Shown piece by piece: positions 34,133-46,336 of a stretch of DNA of 64,000 bases. This stretch comes from Morchella semilibera (Eukaryota; Ascomycota; Pezizomycetes; Pezizales; Morchellaceae): the NCBI GenBank assembly GCA_009192285.1, contig WBVU01000015.1, positions 1,128,190 to 1,192,189 of the forward strand, written 5' to 3'. Below the pieces are notes generated by a model that ran no database searches, was not told the DNA's origin, and saw nothing but the letters and a program-made list of their open reading frames with translations. A program made the position numbers and the translations under genes. The first letter of the stretch is position 1; each line of letters begins with the position of its first letter.

Positions 34133-37100
34133 GAGAATGGCTATTGGTACTAGTCGTTTATAGGATCATGGGTGGTCACTCGATTGATTTGGTATTTTGT
34201 TTTTGTTGTTTTCGGGGCTGATGGAGGGTACTGCTTTGCGGGGTTGTTTTTATTGGCCTTCTTTGTGTTAGAATCGTAACGAGTATGACCCTAGTGCTGC
34301 GGCTGAAATATTTCTTCAGTAATATCATTTTCATCCAATATTTTTGGCCCTTTGGGTCTTGACCTTCACCGATCATTGCCATTTTATGGGAAAAGGTGGG
34401 GGAGACATTGGGGGGGAGATGGAGTGGAAGTGGAGTGGTGGGCACGGTGGGCACGGTTGGTGCAGATAGATGGATACTTAAGTACTTACATGTAGATACT
34501 TGTGTTGGTGATATAGAGAGGATCTTTTCTGGCCTCTAGAGATGACCCGGCTGTGTAGTATGCTTTTCTATAGTCTCTTTCCCAGGCCCAATCGGTATTT
34601 CATTTGGTGGCTGGTGTGGGCTAATATAAAAAATACTACAACACCAACCACACCAAAATAAGGGATGGGCATAAAGACCAGAGGGTCCAAGAAAGGTGAT
34701 AAACAGGGCAAGTCGGCCCCAATATTGTACCGCCAACTGATAGTTTCCGTTATGTAGCTTTACAGCTTTTATGCAAGAATCATAATCCGGTATCGTGCTG
34801 GCCCAACTGATGGGAAGAGGGGGAAAGAAAAAAAAAGCCCACAATTGCCGAGCGAGAATAAGTCTCCAGAGCTTAAATGCCCCCGAGTTCCAAATAAAGG
34901 GAGAAGATTATATCCGCTTAGTGACAATCATCCGATCATGTCAGCAGGTCAGACGATCACGCGGCTGTTTCTAGAGGTCTCTCCAAATGGCAGATATAAA
35001 GTTGATGATCAGATCATATGATGTGACATAGGGAGCAAAAAAACTCTGAGCCAATACTGGGGTTTTTTTGTATGTCGCAGTAACGCAGTGGGAAAAGGAG
35101 TGGGGAGGGGGTGTGTGTGTAGTAGTATTTCAGGAGGCTTGTACTGTTCGGATAATGAGCGGGGTGACTTTTGAGCTGCAAGTGAACATGGGCCGAGATA
35201 CGTGGATCTGTAGCAGGATAAATGAGGCCTAAGTATTTACTTATCCCTTGACCTCCCCGCCAGGCGGGGATATGACTGTGGTGGCCGTGGCCACGTCATA
35301 GAATATCACTTGCTATTCGCCCTTTTTTTTCCTCGTTAATTGCAACCCACCCCCCAATTATGCTAATGGACGGGGTCCTGTAGAAGTTGGGTAGGGACTG
35401 TATAAAACATATTGTGATGCAGTAGCCTTGATACTGTAAAAATTTAAGGTCTTCTACTAGGAGATCATTGCCAATAACTATCTTCGCCCCCAGTATACCA
35501 AAAAAGGTTCTATTTAATTTGTGATGCCCACACACGTATACAGACTTGGGGTTCAGCGTCAGCCCAGAGCAGGTCTGCTCAATTACTAGTTAATTAATAG
35601 CTTTGGGGTACTCCAGTATACGAGTGGCAGCCGAATGGGTACTGCAGGATGCGTACAGTCTGCCTGGCCGGGGATATTTGAGCTCTTGATGTCATAAAAC
35701 ATTGCCCTGCCTAGTATAGGGAATATAGAGTTGCTGCTAGGGGTGAATGGTCGTAGGCTGTTTGCAGGTACTCAGGCCAGGGAGAGACAGCTTATACCAT
35801 CACAATAAACTTAAGTCTCAGATAAAGGTATTGTGATGCACACATGACTGGAGAACGGCGCTGTGCCTTGAAACTGCCCCTCTCAGAGAGTTCTGTGTGA
35901 GGGTAGGGGGAGAGGAACATCTTAAGGTCATATACACTTTATATGCTGAGACGAGATAATCCGTCCTATCCAGTCTCACTGTGCTTCCGCGCTGTTTTTG
36001 GTCGTGTGGGGTAGATGAGGCTGAGTGTTTAGATTCTTCCTTTCTAAACCCTAGATAAACGATTATCCAACTTCAACACTGACTTAACGAGGACTCCGTT
36101 ATGGAATGGTTATTAGTTATGATTTATTTTTGAATACCTTTAAGTTGCAGGAGGGTCTTTTGGTGCATGGATCTATAGGTATGTTAGATCTATATATCCT
36201 CGCCGTTCGATAGTTGGGAGCGGCAGGAGGTGGCAGAGCCATCCAAGGTAGTAGGAGAGTGGACTCGTTGGCTATTAGAATTATATTGCTTCTGTTAGAA
36301 ATTTGTCTTAGTGATTTCAAAGGTGTAAATCGTGAGGCTAGTCTCCTGGTTTGGCCTCTGGAAGAGAAAACGCAATGACTTTCGGCCAGGTGTGAGTATG
36401 TGGTTGTAATATGTCTTTCTAAGCTGAGGGTCCTCTAGGCTCTGTGATTTTGGGGCTGATATGAGAGAATCTTGCTCGTAGCCTTCATACCCTCCCCCCC
36501 CCCCACCCTACTCTCGTAGATGGTATATTTCAGTTTACCTAAAATATTTATTATACCTTCGATCTCTCAACTGTAAGAAGGGATTTTCATGCCCCGCTAA
36601 GCACACAGCTTTCGGTGTCAGCTCCCATCAAGCCATTTCCGTAATTGGAGCGCATAGATGAATATAAGATCTCCACTAGGAGCCAATAGTAATCCTTAAA
36701 TAGAGTTGCCCTAGTGTACCTTCGATGCTGGTTATCCATGGATAGTGCGTTTATGACAGCGTCGCTGCGCAACTTATGCGCTGATGAGGCGCAGACAATA
36801 TATATATGTGTCATCGCAGTTCACCTACTAGCCCTAACAAAGTTTAAGCATCTAATATCTAGATCCATGGACCAGTAACAGGGAAATCGTGGACACGGGA
36901 GTCAGGCATTGTTGAGCCGGCCGTATTGGAGCGGTTGTGGATGTAATGGATGGAGGTTTGGTGTGAATGCCAATTGATGACTTAAACCGTGATGTAATTG
37001 GTGGAGTCTTAATCTAGTTCGCCCTAGAACATCATGTTGCTGTCGGGGTGTCGGGGTCGTTGGTTTCCGGGTAATTCCACCATACTATCGATCACTAACG

Positions 37101-37521
37101 AGCACTCGATCGCCTAACTACATAGCTTGGCATTCCGAGCCAACCAAACAGACTCAGCTTCAACTCTGAACAAAAAAACCCGGCAAATGGGCTTGAAAAA
37201 AATTAATTTGCTCTAAGCTTGTAAGGCAAGAAGAATTATGACTCTTTCGCAGCTTCAGCCGTCCCTCTGACTCACGTTCCGAGGGACGCTAGTCCCGATC
37301 AGGTTCTAATATTTGGTAGAGACTATCAATCAATCCACATCAACACCGCGCTACTCTACCGCTCACAGACTTTTGCCAAAAAAAAAATACCTCAAATATC
37401 TTTTCGTTAGGAGACAAATAAGTACTTATTATTGGGACGCCTGGTTTCTCCCTAAGGTATATAACGGCGGTATTCCGCCCCCTCAATTCCAATTCCTCAT
37501 CCTCAAGAGCCATACTCCTCC
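34133..37521. other. Large gene-free region
   Basis: 3.4 kb without a recognisable gene on either strand. One TACATGTA is at 34487. A short inverted repeat with 10-bp arms, CATCACAATA...TATTGTGATG, lies at about 35798-35840, and GTCCCTC/GAGGGAC arms lie near 37260-37286. Short ORFs (35296-35535, 36117-36320, 36587-36814) show no motifs. Confidence 0.45.
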
Positions 37522-40163
37522 ATGGCCCCGAGAAAAAACACCTCTATCAACCCCCGTCTTCTCTCGCGCCTCAACAATGATCTAAAAGATCTGTTTGAAA
37601 ATCCCTATCCAGGGATTGAAGTGCACGCTCTCGAGGAGGACTTTCGAAAGTTCTGTCTGGTCCTGTCGCCCCAGAGCGGCCCCTTCTGGGGGCTCCGTCT
37701 TCATTTCGTGGTGTACCTGCCAGAATCCTGGCCTAGTACCCCACCGGAGATAGAAAGCTCGTCTGACCTGAACCACCCGAATGTCTTCAATTCTTTTATC
37801 TGTGCGGATCTGTTAAAGGTGGTATCATACGGGCCGGTTGGGTACACAGGGGGTTATACCCCAGCCTTTACGCTGAAGGGACTCTTTATACAGTTCCTGT
37901 CCTTCTTTTCGTCGGAGCAGGTAAGATCTGCGCCTCCCATCCTCCGCAATTGGTAAAAGATAATATTGCTAAAAATGATTTCTACAAATAGGTTGAACAG
38001 GATTACGGAAATACTTATGTATATATCGGAAACCGTTTCGAAAGATTCTTCCTCAAATCGGAAGAATACAAGAGACAGCCCTATCACTCTTTTACTCATG
38101 GCTACGATCCCGCCAAGTTTCCAGAACGCTTAATCGACGAAGCCTACATGAAAGAATATGAGGCTGGAGGAAGAGATGAACGCGTTATTTCGCGCCCGAG
38201 TATTTTCACTATATGGCGGCCAAACTCGAAGGGCGAGTATCAGAATGTCAAGGTCACCTGGGAAAATCCAAGGCATTCCGATACACGAAAGAAGATCAGT
38301 AAATTCACGTGTGGAAAGTGTGGATACGGGACAGCTTCAATGAGTCGAACAATTCCCGTCACACCTCCAAAAGAGCACTCAGGGAGCCAACTCGATGATA
38401 CGGCGGTGGACGTACTTGTATACAATAGACAGCTCTCGAAGCTGAACAAGAAGCTTCGCGAAATCAGCTCGCTCAAGGAACGCCAATTAGCTGGAGAACA
38501 GCTACAAGCAAACCAACTCTGGAAGATATTGACATATGACGAGACCATCAACAAAGTCAAGGAGGTCGAAGCTGAGTTGGCGAGGGAGATATCGTCCACG
38601 AAGTCCCCTGAGACCCAACCACCCAAAACACAACCCCTCAAAATACAGACCCTGAAATCAGACAATCCAAGCCAAAGCTCAAGCAAACCCAAAATTTGCT
38701 ATCTCCAGGCTCTCAACGATGATGCTCTCCTCGCTATCGCCGAGATTTTGCCTTCAGAGTCCCTAATAAGCTTTGGGCAAGCGTTTCCCCGCATGCATGA
38801 TCTTACCACAGCTTACAACCTTATTCTCCGGCGAGAGCTTAAATGCTTCTTCCTCCGGACACCCCTCAACAAACCCTCAACTCTTCTTGGAGTCGGGGTT
38901 CATGTTGAAGATACAGGTGTACTCGAAAGCTCGTTCGACTGGCTCTCGATGGATGCATTCGAGAATTTCAAAGTCCGAAAGAGTGTCGACAAAAAAGACT
39001 TCGAGTTCTTCCTTCCGCTAGCTTTCAGCCGGGCCCATTTTGACAGGGCCTATGACAGTGGGAAGTTGTTTGAGTACATCGACAAAATTGGGGCCAAAAA
39101 CACTAAGAGGTGGGGTACGAGATCTAGTAACCCACTTTTTGCCCCAAATGCCGCTGAGATACGTCTCAACGTGCTGTACAAGTTCTGTAACTCCATTGTT
39201 GTCTCATTGATGCGTACTACAGATGAGCTTTATGCTACAGAGACTACGGGGGCTGCGGGAAATAATACTAGCAAAACACTTTTGTTTGCGAGCGAGAAGG
39301 CTTGTATAGGGTATCTCCAGATATATCACTTGTTGCTGTGTATCATGCGCCGCGAGCCAGACCTCCGGGAGAGGGCATTGATGAGGCTAAAGGCTTTCTG
39401 CTCTGATGATAGGAACAGGTCGAAGTCGCTGGTTCCTGATCTTGGAGAGTTTCTAGTAATGGCTGCGGTGGTTGCAGGAAGCAGGCCAGACAGGAGCCAA
39501 ACTATTCTGACCCGTGCCCCAGGGCCAGCTAACCCCCAAAACAAAGCCGAAGTTGAGGAAGGCTGGAGCGTTGTCGGGAAAAAGAAGCACGAAAGGAAGC
39601 AGAAGGGGCCTGGAAGGGATAGCCTCTCGTGGAGGGACAGCCTAGTCGAGCCCTTTATGAGTGAAGTTCTCGCCCGCGGTGCGAGGTGGGCCATCATGAA
39701 ACATCGCTTCCTCGAAAATCCCGACCCAGAGGCGGTAGATGTGAAGACCCGACTACGCAGTACATTCGAGGCGAGCAGGACCTCCATTCGGCTGGTCATG
39801 TTCCAAGTATTCTTCCTCGAGACGTTCACCGCCGAGCACATCACCCAGCAGATGGATAACCAGTATGGGTTTACTGGTCCGGAGGTGCCGGCGATGATTA
39901 CGAAGGGGATCAAAGAGATCTACGAGATTAAAGGATATAAGCTATTCTGCGAAAGGGTCGGATTTGTAGATGCGGTGAGAAGGGGTCCAAGAGAAATGAA
40001 CAGAATGCTTGTAGATGCGGTCGTTAGAAGTGAGCGGAAAAGGTATCATACTCCAGGTCAGAAGTATAAGGTCTCCGTTCCCAAGCCTAAACCTTCGACT
40101 ACACCATATTGTGAAATATGTGGGGGGAGATGTGGGGTGGGTCTGGTTTGGGGGACAGTGTGA
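37522..40163 (+). CDS. E2 (UBC)-like domain fused to an F-box-like large protein
   Basis: Two exons give 856 residues: 37522..37920 and 37992..40163. Residues 1-150 look like a ubiquitin-conjugating (E2) fold: YLPESWPSTPPEI, then HPN (85-87) and, seven residues later, Cys94 in ICADLLK, the layout of the E2 active site. Residues ~239-245 have a CxxC pair (FTCGKCGYG). A basic coiled-coil-like stretch (SKLNKKLREISSLKERQL) follows. An F-box-like segment begins near residue 370 (LQALNDDALLAIAEILPSES), then a long all-helical region to ~790 and a C-terminal CEICGGRCG zinc-like motif. I infer a role in ubiquitin-type conjugation; no orthologue with known function comes to mind. The frame is intact. 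A bacterial or viral origin is not suggested. Confidence 0.75.
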
Positions 40164-40407
40164 TTGTAGATATTATATATTATGTATATAGACGTATATT
40201 TTGTTTAATTTGTCTAGCTACGTTAGAATAGTAGGTAATTAAGTAAGTACCTATTAGCTCGAGAAGAACTCCCTATACCCAAGTATACATAGCCAAGCAA
40301 AGACGGGCACCAGTCGAGCCGGTATAGACAGGAGACCTCGAGCACGGTTTAAATAAAACCCACATCCAGCGTCTTCATTGCAACACTGTAGAATCAGCTC
40401 AGATGGA

Positions 40408-40620
40408 CAAAAAAAGGGAAAAAAGGAAAAAAGGAAAAAAAGACAAAAGACTTACGTGATCAGTATCATCCCTCAAGAGCGTCGCTACCATGTTGGGCAT
40501 TCTGATCACCGCTCCCACCCGGAGTTGAACCGTAGGTGTCTCGTTACGAAGCCCAGTGAATCACCACTTAGGCCACGCTTCGGCGGGAACATTTCGTTCT
40601 GGGAAGTATAAGTGCAGCGC
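40408..40620 (-). mobile_element. tRNA-derived SINE, copy A
   Basis: Read on the minus strand it has a pol III A box, TGGCCTAAGTGG, at 40564-40575 and a B box, GGTTCAACTCC, at 40521-40531, 32 bases apart as in tRNA genes. It ends in a T/C-rich tail (A/G-rich on the plus strand, 40408-40450). The sequence is near-identical to copies B, C and D over about 160 bases. No ORF. Confidence 0.85.
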
Positions 40621-40792
40621 TACAAACACGGCAGGGCAAGAGCACGATCTAAACAAAATCCCACACCGAGAGCCCCCACGAACCGCTCTATAAGCTAGGG
40701 ATTGATTGACTGATACTTCTATAAGCTAGGGAGGAAGGAGAGAGAGGGGGAAGGTGGGGGACAGACCCGGGTGGGGGGGGGGATAAAAGATA

Positions 40793-41070
40793 AAACACTC
40801 CCCCGAGAGTTCTCACAGACCACTCTGTAGGCCAAACTACTTAGATGAGGGGAAAAAAGGGAGAGGCCAAGGGACAAACAAAAAAGAAAAAGAACAAAGA
40901 ATAAAAAGACAAAAGACTCCCTCGAGAGTTCTTATGGACCACCCACTCTGTAGGCAAAGTCAGATGGGTGAAAAAAAGAGGGAGAAACCGAAGGAACGGC
41001 TTCCTCGAGATTTCTCTCAGACATTGAACTCTGTAGGCTAAATGAGATGGAGAAAATGGTGGGGGGCCGG
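40793..41070. repeat. Degenerate minisatellite
   Basis: Units of about 85-120 bp share CTCGAGAGTTCTCACGGACC-like text, then CACTCTGTAGG and AGATGGG plus an A-rich block with AAAGACAAAAGAC. Units start near 40800, 40920 and 41005, and a fourth near 41716. The A-rich block also precedes SINE copies A and B. Confidence 0.55.
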
Positions 41071-41175
41071 GGGGAGGGGCGAACAAAAAAGAAAAAGGAA
41101 TAATCATAGAAAACAATGTTTCAATAATCCTCCGTTAGTAGATGGGAAACGGAGAGATTTCGAAATGGAGCCTTA

Positions 41176-41542
41176 GGGCGCGTTCGGAAACACTATGAAA
41201 ACCGAGTTTTAGGAGAAACTCCGTTGAAGAAGAAGTGAGTGCGTTTGGCGTCCCACTACAATACTCTGTTTTCGATGAGATAACGGAGAAATCTGCGTTA
41301 AATTAGAAAGTACATGTAGGTAGGACCTAACTTAGGGCCCGTTTAGCAACCAGACAAAACGGGGTTTCCAAGGATCAAGGCCTAACAAAAAGATCATTGT
41401 AACGGAGTTTACAACGTTTTGGCCTGTTACCCAAACGGGCCCCTAAGTTAGTAAGTAAGTACTTTTCAGAAACTCCGTTAACAACACAACCAATGTTTTT
41501 CCAAAACGGAGTTCTTACTTTGAAAGGTTCCCGAACGCGCCC
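41176..41542. mobile_element. Tourist/Harbinger-like MITE, 367 bp
   Basis: The termini GGGCGCGTTCGG and CCGAACGCGCCC are inverted repeats and both are flanked by the trinucleotide TTA (41173-41175 and 41543-41545), the target duplication usual for PIF/Harbinger elements. There is no ORF. A second inverted-repeat element lies inside at 41331-41447. Confidence 0.7.
41331..41447. mobile_element. Inner inverted-repeat element nested in the 41176 MITE
   Basis: The left end CTTAGGGCCCGTTTAGCAAC and the right end GTTACCCAAACGGGCCCCTAAG are inverted repeats with a few differences. A similar lone right end (CCCAAACGGGCCCTAAAG) stands at 41679-41697, outside the outer element, so the family has at least one more broken copy here. 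Confidence 0.6.
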
Positions 41543-41790
41543 TTAAGCATTTTCATGGGGTTAACATCATTGTTTTCTTGCCCGCAAAATGGGTCGCTAA
41601 GCACACAACACATCTTCTCAGAACGGAGTTTCCACTAAGTAGAGCGGAGTTTTAAGCCCCATAACCCGTTTTAGGTGGCTCCCAAACGGGCCCTAAAGAA
41701 TAAAAAGACAAAAGCCACCCTCGAGAGCTCTCACGGACCACTCGCTCTGGCAAAATCAAACGGGGGGGAAAAAAAGGGAGAAAACCAAAG

Positions 41791-42015
41791 GAAGAAAAAA
41801 AAAAAAAGGGAAAAAAGGAAAAAAGAGCAAAAGACTTACGTGATCAGTATCATCCCTCAAGAGCGTCGCTACCATGTTGGGCATTCTGATCACCGCTCCC
41901 ACCCGGAGTTGAACCGTAGGTGTCTCGTTACGAAGCCCAGTGAATCACCACTTAGGCCACGCTTCGGCGGGGACAATCCGTTCTGGGAAGTACAAGTGCA
42001 GCGCAGGGTAAGTTG
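41791..42015 (-). mobile_element. tRNA-derived SINE, copy B
   Basis: Same family as copy A. The A box is at 41948-41959 and the B box at 41905-41915 (minus strand). The tail is the A/G-rich plus-strand text at 41791-41832. The 5' side shares CTTCCCAGAACGGATTGTCC and CTGCGCTGCACTTGTA with other copies. Confidence 0.85.
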
Positions 42016-43043
42016 CGCTTCCCTCTCTCTGCGAGATCATCCCCCGGGTAACACACCCCCCCCCCCTCCCGCACGGCGGGTGGACGGGTTTCTCCAGGTC
42101 CTCAGCGCGGTAGCCAGCGCAGCTTAAACTTGGAAGAGCGGGGAGATCGACCTGGGCTCTTGACTCTAGGAACACTTATGTATAACCGCTCCTTGTAGCA
42201 CTCATGCCCCATGAGGTACGGTACCCAGCGGCCTGCTGGCCTAGATGCATGTATTTCTCCGCCATAAACCCATCCCCCATGCAGCACGAACAGTAAGATA
42301 CAGTAACCCCACATCTTCCATCTCAGGCTCGAGCCACGAGTATACCTTCGGCACCGCACTGCAGGATTCGTCCTTGCTCAAGTCCTGGCGAGCAAGATAC
42401 GAGCAGACAGCTCAAGCCCTCAGGGAGAGGTCGGGGGAGTGAATACATGTACCCGCACCTCCGCCCCGTCTCCATCCGTGCCAAGCCACCCGAGTGACGC
42501 CCCATGAGCCATTGCATCACCCTCTCTCACTCGCTAATCACCAAAGCCTACCGTGACGTCAGAGAAAGCAAAAAAAAAAAAAAGAAAAAAAAGAAGAAAA
42601 AAACGATCGCGCCAGGGAAAGAAGATGATATTCTGATGAAGCCGGATATTGTAACATAACACGTGTAGTGCCACAGTAAAGGAGACAAGAAAAGACACAA
42701 ACATGGGACTAGCAAAACAATTACACTAACTAAACACATCTGGCCAACCCATACCAACCCATACCATACCCCGCCCATCCATATTCTCATACCGAGTCTT
42801 GCAAGTAGGAGGTCTTCGGGCCCCGAGTCACTAATCCCGAACACAGATGTCCGCAAAGAACGGTAAAAATGCGAATGAAAAAAGAAATGAAACGAGTGAA
42901 AAAAAAAAAAAACCCCCACAACGTAAGCACATAAAAACACAAGGAAACGCCAATTCTACACCACAGCTATCAATTTAGGCAAAAGAAAAATAAGGAAAAA
43001 GAAAGAAGAAAAAGAAAGAAAAAACAAGTTAGTAAGTCACAAT

Positions 43044-44565
43044 CTACTGCAGTCCCTCGTCACTATCATCGTCAAAAGCTTCCACCTCTGCGATTGCGTC
43101 GTCTCTAGGCCCCCCTGTGTGTCCATGAACATTTGGCTCCGAGTCGGCTACATTAATAACTTTCTTTCCTTGTACCTAAAACCCCCCATAGTAATTATTA
43201 GCCCCGAACCCCCCCAGGTTTAGCAGGGAGACCATACCTCGCTGACGCCTCGTCGCCACTCCTTCCAGTCTGCTTCGTCCTTTATCAAAAACGCCAAGAG
43301 CATACTGGGATCCATCTCTCTGAGATTTAATCTTCGCAGACGGCGAGTGTGACACGTCTCAATCTCTTCGGGGGCGTATTCATCTGGATTTGCGCGGTAA
43401 GGGAGCAGTGGGCGGGCTTGGTGCGGGTCGAGATAGAAGAAAGTGTCACCTTGAACGCCGATAAAGTAATGTGACGATGATGGACGACCGCTGCGATAGG
43501 AGTACAGTTAGTAATGGTTAACATAGGATGAAAGAGAGAATAGAGAGCTACCCAGCGATACCGACAGACTGCGGCATCTGTACACAAGCCTTTAGAGCTT
43601 CCCAGTAGACTGGTGTTACTCGCTCGATGCCAAGACGGATCCCAACAAGGACAAGCGTGGGCTTAAAGACCCCGTTGACAGTCGCAACATTGCGGAAAGC
43701 ATCTTCGTAGACATCACCGCCATCGCGGGTAATATACACACGGAGGCCTGCGGGTTCGTAGTTGTTGGATAGTTCCCTGTACATAGCCCGTTAGACAAGC
43801 CATTCTGAAACCCAAGCTAGACCAGTCAGTGCGTGAGCTTACTGAATACACCTCGCGGCCGCCGACGGGCCAAACCACTCTCCCGGATGCTTCCCACAAG
43901 CCTCCTCGCCATGCTTCACAAAACGATGAATCGAGAACGGAGCTCTCGGGTCGTCCGCAAACAGCGCCAATAGTCTCTTCTCTGCCGCTGGGTCCTGTCC
44001 TCGTCGCCAATCTATACTATCTATTAGCTTCTAGGCCCGCGATATGAGACGAAACCACCAGAGCAAAAAAAAAAAAAAAAAAAAAAAAACACGCACCCCG
44101 ACCAAGCCGCAGCTGGAGAAGTGTATTCGCAAGCACACACTGTCCCGAGCGTATCATACACCCCCATCCACTATCACTCGTGAATCCCGCAGCCTGATTC
44201 GGCATCTGACTCCTCAAGTTCGTAATGAACGAGAGCCCCGCCGCGTTTTCCGGCGACTTTGCGATGGGCGCAAAGTCGTTACGGTACGTCATCCATATGC
44301 GGGACTCAAAATCGTCTAGGAACGGCTTTGGCCATGAGGACTCTGCCTCCGTCTCTGTTCGTGTAGCGGTGATGGCGGCGGGCAGGTTGAGGATGCCACT
44401 CGTCTCGGCGGAGGGAGGGGGGGCGCCAGGGCACTGAGGGGGAACGCTCGGATACTCGCGGCCGAGGAGCCAGATGGAGTTCATGGCGTCTGTATTCTTT
44501 GGTTCGGGGTCCCACAGGAATTTCTGGACGAGGCGGTGGATTCCCTCGTTGCTGAAAGTGAACAT
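43044..44565 (-). CDS. ATG4: Autophagy cysteine protease Atg4
   Basis: Five exons give 415 residues: 44097..44565, 43843..44011, 43552..43776, 43238..43490 and 43044..43175. The C54 peptidase core is clear: [35 protein letters not shown] with the nucleophile Cys136, [15 protein letters not shown], and [11 protein letters not shown] with catalytic Asp309 and His311. Atg4 trims Atg8 before lipidation and later releases it from membranes. I start at 44565 ([20 protein letters not shown]), which matches the family N-terminus; the longer frame to 44727 adds only low-complexity Cys/Arg/Pro runs. The first intron holds a run of about 25 T. The C-terminal 40 residues are acidic ([12 protein letters not shown]), as in homologues. 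It is divergent from SQS1. Confidence 0.95.
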
Positions 44566-46336
44566 ATTATGTTCGGGGGAGGCGGCTGCTTTTTCTATGT
44601 TGCAGCAGCAGCAGCAGCGGCGGCGACGGCGGCGACAGGATGGTTGGGGGGAAAGGGGAGAGGAGGAGGAAGTGGGGGGGGGGGTTGTTTGGAATGGACC
44701 AAAGTGGGTCTGCTGCCACCAGACCACGGAATGCTATTGTGACTGTTTGGTGAGATGTTTGTGGCCGAATGAGTAAAGGTAGGAGTAAAGACATGGGGGG
44801 GGGGTGGTGAGTGGTGGTGGAGTGTGGGGGGGGGATTACTGACTCTGACTGGAGAGGGGGGGGGGGGCTGGGAGAGACGTGTTGTGTCTGAATCCTGTGT
44901 GTAATAGAATTTAGGAAGAGATGATGATGTCGATGATGATGGAGAAGCTGTCTGGTAGTGTAGTGTAGCTGGACCCCTCTCTCTAGCTTTCTCGCTCACT
45001 CACTCACTCTCACTCACTTGCTCTTCACTCTCTTCACTCTTGAGGTCTATGGGCAGTTGCTAGCAGCAGCAGTAGCAGCAGCAGCAATACGCAATATCAG
45101 GGACCTCTGCACGGGAAACACAGCAAACAACCATGCAATAGGGGGGGGGGGGGAGTTGAGTTGAGTTGATTCTCTACAGAGTTATGGTATGTACGGACAG
45201 CTGTGTAACTCTAAAGAAGAGCTGACATCTCTGTCTGTGATGGGATGGTCCCCCGGTGATGGTTGTGGATGCGGTTGACGCGAGAAGAGAGCCAAGACCC
45301 GGGGAACGAAGAGAGGGGCGATTGTGATGTCAGATATGTATTATTATCGCTCCCTATCTAAAGTAGGCCATAGGTACAGTCCCACGATGCTAAGTATGTA
45401 CCCCCAAGCAAAATCTAATGTAGACTCGCACGGTTCACAAGACGAATGAACGTGGACACTGGACAGCAGCAGCAGCAGCAGCGGTTGTGCGTTTCACGAG
45501 GGCGGTTGGTCTCGTTACCGGGGGTCCAGTGCCAGTCCCTAGGGTAGGTACATGTGTAGGTAGGTAATGATTGAAACGTTTTTGAAATGCCAGCAGAGAT
45601 TGGATTATTCACAGCTGGTCCAGTTCTCAAAATGGCTCATCATGATCATCATCATCGCGGTGACTCTGTACCGCGTGTGTGTGCCTCTTCTCCTCTTCCA
45701 CCCGGTACCTTGAAACAGCTCCTCGGCCCCCACCCAGAATCGATCCCTGTAAATCAGAGAGCTTCGGCACCCTTGCCAGACTAAGATAACGGTTGATCTG
45801 ATAAGATTGTTCATAGTTCTGTCTTTTTAAGTGTCAGCGTATATCTCATACCCTTGTATAATCCAACCCAAATTCATCTGCTGCAGCTAGAAGATAGAAT
45901 TTCAAATACGCATCTAATGATCTCGATGCTCATTACCCCCAGTAGTAGTAATAATAATAATAATAATAATACTAATGATAATAATAATACTAGTAATAAT
46001 AATAGGAAGGTGACCAGTCAAAGTCGGGGGCCTGATAATTTCTGCCCCATTGCATTTCTCCGCGCACCCACATTCGCTCAAGTTCAATTGAATTCAGGCA
46101 ACCGCGCGATCCTCCCGCGGGGTCTTCTTATCTTATCAGGCGGGAACACCTAAAAACCAAATGTGAGGGACACAACCTGCTTATGTGAGAATATCCCATA
46201 CCACCACCATCATCATCACATCGATCCTGTTTCTTCCTCCCACCCTCAAAAGCTACTCCATATCCCCCTGCCCTTTCCCCCATTTCATCACACAAATCGA
46301 ATTGACCACTGGTTTCAACCCAATTCTCAGCACTCA
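44566..46336. other. Divergent intergenic region ATG4 / SQS1
   Basis: No gene recognised. It is microsatellite-rich: CAG-type repeats at 45061-45088 and 45463-45482, an AAT-type repeat at 45943-46006, and G runs at 44673-44685, 44800-44806 and 45141-45153. Both promoters should be here. Confidence 0.45.

Larger units (their letters stand above)
40164..43043. other. Repeat-rich intergenic island
   Basis: 2.9 kb between convergent genes, filled by two SINE copies, two nested inverted-repeat elements, an orphan terminal repeat (41679-41697) and a degenerate minisatellite. TACATGTA occurs at 41311 and 42444. The remainder, 42020-43040, ends in A-rich text upstream of the ATG4 stop. No gene recognised. 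Confidence 0.55.

Noticed and set aside
41675-42127. 150-residue ORF across SINE copy B
   Set aside because: It reads through the SINE and its A-rich tail; the same peptide appears at copy A only because the repeat is shared.
44566-44727. N-terminal extension of ATG4 to the ATG at 44727
   Set aside because: It encodes only Pro, Arg and Cys runs from microsatellite DNA; the ATG at 44565 gives the family N-terminus.
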